Source: Arcobacter_B sp049472135 | GTDB lineage: Bacteria > Campylobacterota > Campylobacteria > Campylobacterales > Arcobacteraceae | Assembly (NCBI RefSeq): GCF_049472135.1 | Contig: NZ_JBMOVV010000003.1 | Location: forward strand, 62,001 to 126,000 | Reading direction: 5' to 3' | Length of the DNA stretch: 64,000 nt | In this document: in pieces, positions 61,014 to 64,000 of the stretch | How the letters are laid out: every line of letters begins with the position of its first letter | Numbering within the stretch: position 1 is the stretch's first letter | Notes under the pieces: model-generated | What the model saw: only the letters and a program-made list of their open reading frames with translations | The model's database searches: none | Told to the model about the DNA's origin: nothing | Translations under genes and position numbers: made by a program

Positions 61014-63479
61014 TTATCCCTTTATAACTAAGTTTACTAATTTATTAGGTACAACAATCTCTTTGATTATATCTTTACCTTCTAGCCATTTTGAAGCTAT
61101 TTCTTTAGCTTGTGCTAAAATATCTTCTTTAGAAGCATCTGGTGATACTTCAATTTCAGCTCTTTTTTTACCATTGATTGTAATAGCAAGTGTGATTGAA
61201 TCTAAAGCGAATACTTCTTCTTTTACTTCTAAAGAGTTGTTGAAGTTCTCTCTTTTAAATAATCCATTTGCTAAATCCCAACAAGCATGAGGAATTACAG
61301 GCTCTAAAATATTTGTAAGAATATAATATCCTTCTGCCCATACAGCTTCATTCTTTTGTGCTTGAAGTGCATTCATAGCTTCCATTGAAGCTGCAATTAA
61401 AGTATTGAAAGCATATGTTTTTTCGAATACATCATTTGATTTTTGAAGTGCTTCATATACTTTTCTTCTTGCTTCTTTTTCTTCTTTTGATAATGATGAA
61501 TGGTCAATATTTTTAAACTCTTCAATACCTTTAGCAGTTACATTAGTAGCTCTCTCATAGAATTTTTTGATGAATTTAAATGAACCTTCAACAGCAGAAT
61601 CATTCCACTCAAGCTCTTTTGTAGGAGGTGCAGCAAATAAAATAAACATTCTAGCTGTATCAGCGCCATATTTTTCTACGATTAAATCAGGATCAACTAC
61701 ATTTCCTTTAGATTTTGACATCTTAGCACCATCTTTAAGTACCATACCTTGAGTAAGTAGTCTTTTAAATGGCTCTCTTGAGTTTGTATATCCTAAATCA
61801 TTTAATACTTTTGTAAAGAATCTTGCATATAAAAGATGTAAAATAGCATGCTCAATACCACCAATATACTGGTCAACATCCATCCAGTAATCACTGTCAG
61901 ATTTAGAGATACCTTCTTCATTCCAAACTTTTGGATTTGTAGCATATCTTAAGAAGTACCAAGATGACTGTACAAATGTATCTAAAGTATCTGTTTCTCT
62001 TACTGCTGGTTTTCCACAACAAGGACAAGTTGTATGTTTCCAAGTAGGATGAGTATCAAGTGGGTTTCCTTCACCTGTAATTTCTACATCTTCAGGTAAT
62101 GCAATTGGTAAGTTCTCTGATTTTTCAGGAACTAATCCACAATCATCACAGTGTACAAAAGGAATTGGAGCTCCCCAATATCTCTGTCTTGAAACACCCC
62201 AGTCTCTAAGTTTGAAGTTTACTTTTTTACTACCAATTGAGTTTTGTTCAAAGTGGTAAATAATCGCTTTTTTAGCTTTTGTATTTTTAAGACCAGTAAA
62301 GCTTTCAGAATTGATAAGTTCACCCTCTCCTGTAAATGCTTCAGTTGCTTTTTCAATAATACCTTCACTTCCTACAATAACTTGTTTAATAGGTAAGTTA
62401 TACTGACTTGCAAATTCAAAGTCTCTTTGATCATGAGCTGGTACTGCCATAACTGCACCACCACCATATGAAGCTAATACAAAGTTTGCAACCCAAACAG
62501 GAATATTTTCACCAGTTAAAGGATGAATTACATCAATCTCTAAAGAAACACCTTCTTTATCTTGAGTAGCTCTATCTCTTTCACTTACTTTTTGCATTGC
62601 TTTAATAGCATTGATTTTATTAGCTGGAAGTAAATTGTGCTCAACAATATATTTTACAATTGGGTGTTCTGGTGCTAACGCTGAATAAGAAACTCCATAA
62701 ATTGTATCTGGTCTTGTTGTAAATACTGAGTACTTTTTAAATTGTCTATCAAGTTTATATCTAGAGTCTTTTGATAACTCAAATTCAAACTCTAAACCTT
62801 CACTTCTACCAATCCAGTTCTCTTGCATAGTTAAAACTTGAGAAGGCCAAGTATCTTCTAAAGTAGATAAATCATCAAGTAACTCTTGTGCATATTTAGT
62901 AATACCTACATAGTATCCAGGCATCTCTTTTTGAACAACTTCAGTTCCACATCTCCAACAACAACCCTCTTCAAGTTGTTCATTTGCCAGAACTGTTAAG
63001 TCATGAGGACACCAGTTTACAGTAGTTGACTTTCTATATAAAAGTCCCTCTTCAAACATCTTGATAACAAACTCTTGTTCCCATCTTGTGTATAATTCAT
63101 CAGATGTAGCAAACTCTCTTGTTTCACTAAAAGATAATCCAAGTGCTTTAAGTTCATCTCTCATGTAATCGATATTTTCATAAGTCCATTTCTTTGGGTG
63201 AAGCTTATGTTTAATTGCAGCATTTTCTGCTGGCATACCAAAACTATCCCATCCAATTGGATGTAAAACATTAAAGTTCTCTTTTCTATAGAATCTAGCG
63301 AAAGCATCACCTAGACAATAGTTTCTTACATGTCCCATGTGAATTCTACCACTTGGGTATGGGAACATACTTAAGATATATTTTTTATCTTTAGTTTGCT
63401 CATCACTTGGTTCAAATGATTTATTCTCTGACCAAAAGTTTTGCCACTTTTGCTCAACTTGTTTTGAATTATACTCCAT
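61014..63479 (-). CDS. leuS: Leucyl-tRNA synthetase
   Basis: 821 residues, class I synthetase. HIGH-type motif P-S-G-R-I-H-M-G-H near 43-50, editing domain with T-R-P-D-T and A-V-P-A-H-D-Q-R, and K-M-S-K-S near 585. Zinc-type Cys motifs (C-W-R-C; C-P-C-C-G) are present. Start codon overlaps the DUF6394 stop (TAATG). Confidence 0.98.
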   Translation of the reverse strand: MEYNSKQVEQKWQNFWSENKSFEPSDEQTKDKKYILSMFPYPSGRIHMGHVRNYCLGDAFARFYRKENFNVLHPIGWDSFGMPAENAAIKHKLHPKKWTYENIDYMRDELKALGLSFSETREFATSDELYTRWEQEFVIKMFEEGLLYRKSTTVNWCPHDLTVLANEQLEEGCCWRCGTEVVQKEMPGYYVGITKYAQELLDDLSTLEDTWPSQVLTMQENWIGRSEGLEFEFELSKDSRYKLDRQFKKYSVFTTRPDTIYGVSYSALAPEHPIVKYIVEHNLLPANKINAIKAMQKVSERDRATQDKEGVSLEIDVIHPLTGENIPVWVANFVLASYGGGAVMAVPAHDQRDFEFASQYNLPIKQVIVGSEGIIEKATEAFTGEGELINSESFTGLKNTKAKKAIIYHFEQNSIGSKKVNFKLRDWGVSRQRYWGAPIPFVHCDDCGLVPEKSENLPIALPEDVEITGEGNPLDTHPTWKHTTCPCCGKPAVRETDTLDTFVQSSWYFLRYATNPKVWNEEGISKSDSDYWMDVDQYIGGIEHAILHLLYARFFTKVLNDLGYTNSREPFKRLLTQGMVLKDGAKMSKSKGNVVDPDLIVEKYGADTARMFILFAAPPTKELEWNDSAVEGSFKFIKKFYERATNVTAKGIEEFKNIDHSSLSKEEKEARRKVYEALQKSNDVFEKTYAFNTLIAASMEAMNALQAQKNEAVWAEGYYILTNILEPVIPHACWDLANGLFKRENFNNSLEVKEEVFALDSITLAITINGKKRAEIEVSPDASKEDILAQAKEIASKWLEGKDIIKEIVVPNKLVNLVIKG

Positions 63480-63823
63480 TAAAAGTCGTCCTTCTCTTGA
63501 ATTTTTGCACTCTCAATTAATGCTAAAGCTATTGAGAAAACATTTGCTACAACTGCACCAATAGCAAGTGAAATAGCAAGTGGTAAATCGTGCATAAAAG
63601 TTAATACCATAAATGCTGGAATTAGGTGTAAATCAGCAACTAATGAACTTGCTAACAACTCTGCTGCAAGAAGATTTCTAACTCCAATTTTTAGAATCGT
63701 TGATATTACGTTTACTCCTGCTGCGATAAATAACGCAATAGCGTTTGGTTCATAAAGGAAACCAGCAGTTGTAGTAAGTGACATTAGTGAAAAGAATATA
63801 TACGTTACTTTACCCCAATCCAT
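63479..63823 (-). CDS. DUF6394-family membrane protein
   Basis: 114 residues, four hydrophobic segments (about 6-22, 26-47, 62-78, 80-103). Function unknown. It is always seen here as the gene directly before leuS on the minus strand, overlapping by one base. Confidence 0.8.
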   Translation of the reverse strand: MDWGKVTYIFFSLMSLTTTAGFLYEPNAIALFIAAGVNVISTILKIGVRNLLAAELLASSLVADLHLIPAFMVLTFMHDLPLAISLAIGAVVANVFSIALALIESAKIQEKDDF

Positions 63824-63863
63824 TTTTATCCTTTTATAGTTTCTACTATTTAAATTTTAAGCA

Positions 63864-63869
63864 AATATA
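63864..63869 (-). promoter_or_regulatory. Possible -10 of the leuS operon
   Basis: TATATT on the minus strand with a T-rich tract just upstream, about 40 bases before the DUF6394 start. The remaining 130 bases to the window edge show nothing else. Confidence 0.35.
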
Positions 63870-64000
63870 CTATCTAAAAAAAGGTAAAAAATGGCTTTGG
63901 TAAAGCACTATAACTTATTTTGAGAGTTTGTGTTTAAAGCCTTTAAACATTTTAAATAAAAGATAAACCATTATAACTTTTATAAACAATTGTACAATTG

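Noticed and set aside
1..64000. tRNA or rRNA genes, CRISPR arrays, insertion sequences, prophage
   Set aside because: Inter-gene gaps are short; none contains a cloverleaf, regular spaced repeats, transposase frames or integrase-like genes.

Overview
The window is a compact, AT-rich (roughly 28-30% GC by eye) chromosomal segment. It fits a marine-type Arcobacter-group member of the Campylobacterota. The reasons are the many PAS histidine kinases with an A-H-Q-W-(R/K)-x-P phospho-acceptor box, the short Mfd, the MagIII-like glycosylase, the leuS-lptE-folC-M23 peptidase-bactofilin gene order, and AT-rich leaders with short AAGG-type ribosome-binding sites. No tRNA, rRNA, insertion sequence, prophage or CRISPR array was seen. 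Almost everything is on the minus strand, and several genes start with TTG or GTG.

Layout. 1-1640: the end of an unidentified gene and a PAS kinase. 1758-3753: groESL behind a sigma70 promoter and a CIRCE operator. 3794-5734: prenyl diphosphate synthase, YbaB, PanD and a thioredoxin-like 2Fe-2S protein. 5884-8660: cyclophilin, a receiver-PAS-coiled-coil protein, a CheY-like receiver and CheW. 8782-14800: XseA, UbiE/MenG, a small membrane protein, a ParA-like ATPase, a MagIII-like glycosylase, a YmdB-type phosphodiesterase and a DUF945-like protein. 14802-21261: two membrane PAS kinases, a receiver and a TlpD-like soluble chemoreceptor. 21333-26480: an envelope/copper block made of PCu(A)C, a hypothetical, Sco1, a Spy/CpxP-like protein, an OmpR-type regulator and its kinase, then an HI0933-family flavoprotein that seems to start at AUC. 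26628-31678: Cache-PAS diguanylate cyclase, a second HI0933 flavoprotein, an EEP nuclease, a candidate small RNA and an LRV-repeat/Cys-cluster protein. 31709-35010: mfd and a small conserved gene. 35141-44251: a Lap-like type I secretion/adhesin locus. 44460-54279: a predicted phosphate-starvation island. 54291-63823: a Kef-type antiporter, a TOTE-type primase-helicase, bactofilin, M23 peptidase, folC, lptE, leuS and DUF6394.

The strongest new signal is the phosphate-starvation island. Three promoters there (a PhoX-like lipoprotein, a diheme/NicO/DUF1007 operon, and an OlsF-like ornithine-lipid synthase) share one architecture: two 7-base repeats of the type (C/T/A)TGT(A/T)A(C/T) separated by four bases, then exactly 10 bases to a -10 hexamer. 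This is the geometry of a PhoB-type Pho box. It links an otherwise unexplained cytochrome/metal-transport operon to phosphate limitation. A second OmpR-type site of tandem 11-bp repeats, also 10 bases from its -10, precedes the Spy-like/regulator/kinase operon.

Other points of interest are a TOTE-type AEP-helicase whose primase active site looks degenerate, an AUC start codon, a small RNA with an unpaired anti-Shine-Dalgarno run, and a LapA-like adhesin with a candidate LapG site and a degenerate-receiver LuxR regulator beside it. All domain calls are from reading the sequence, with no database search.
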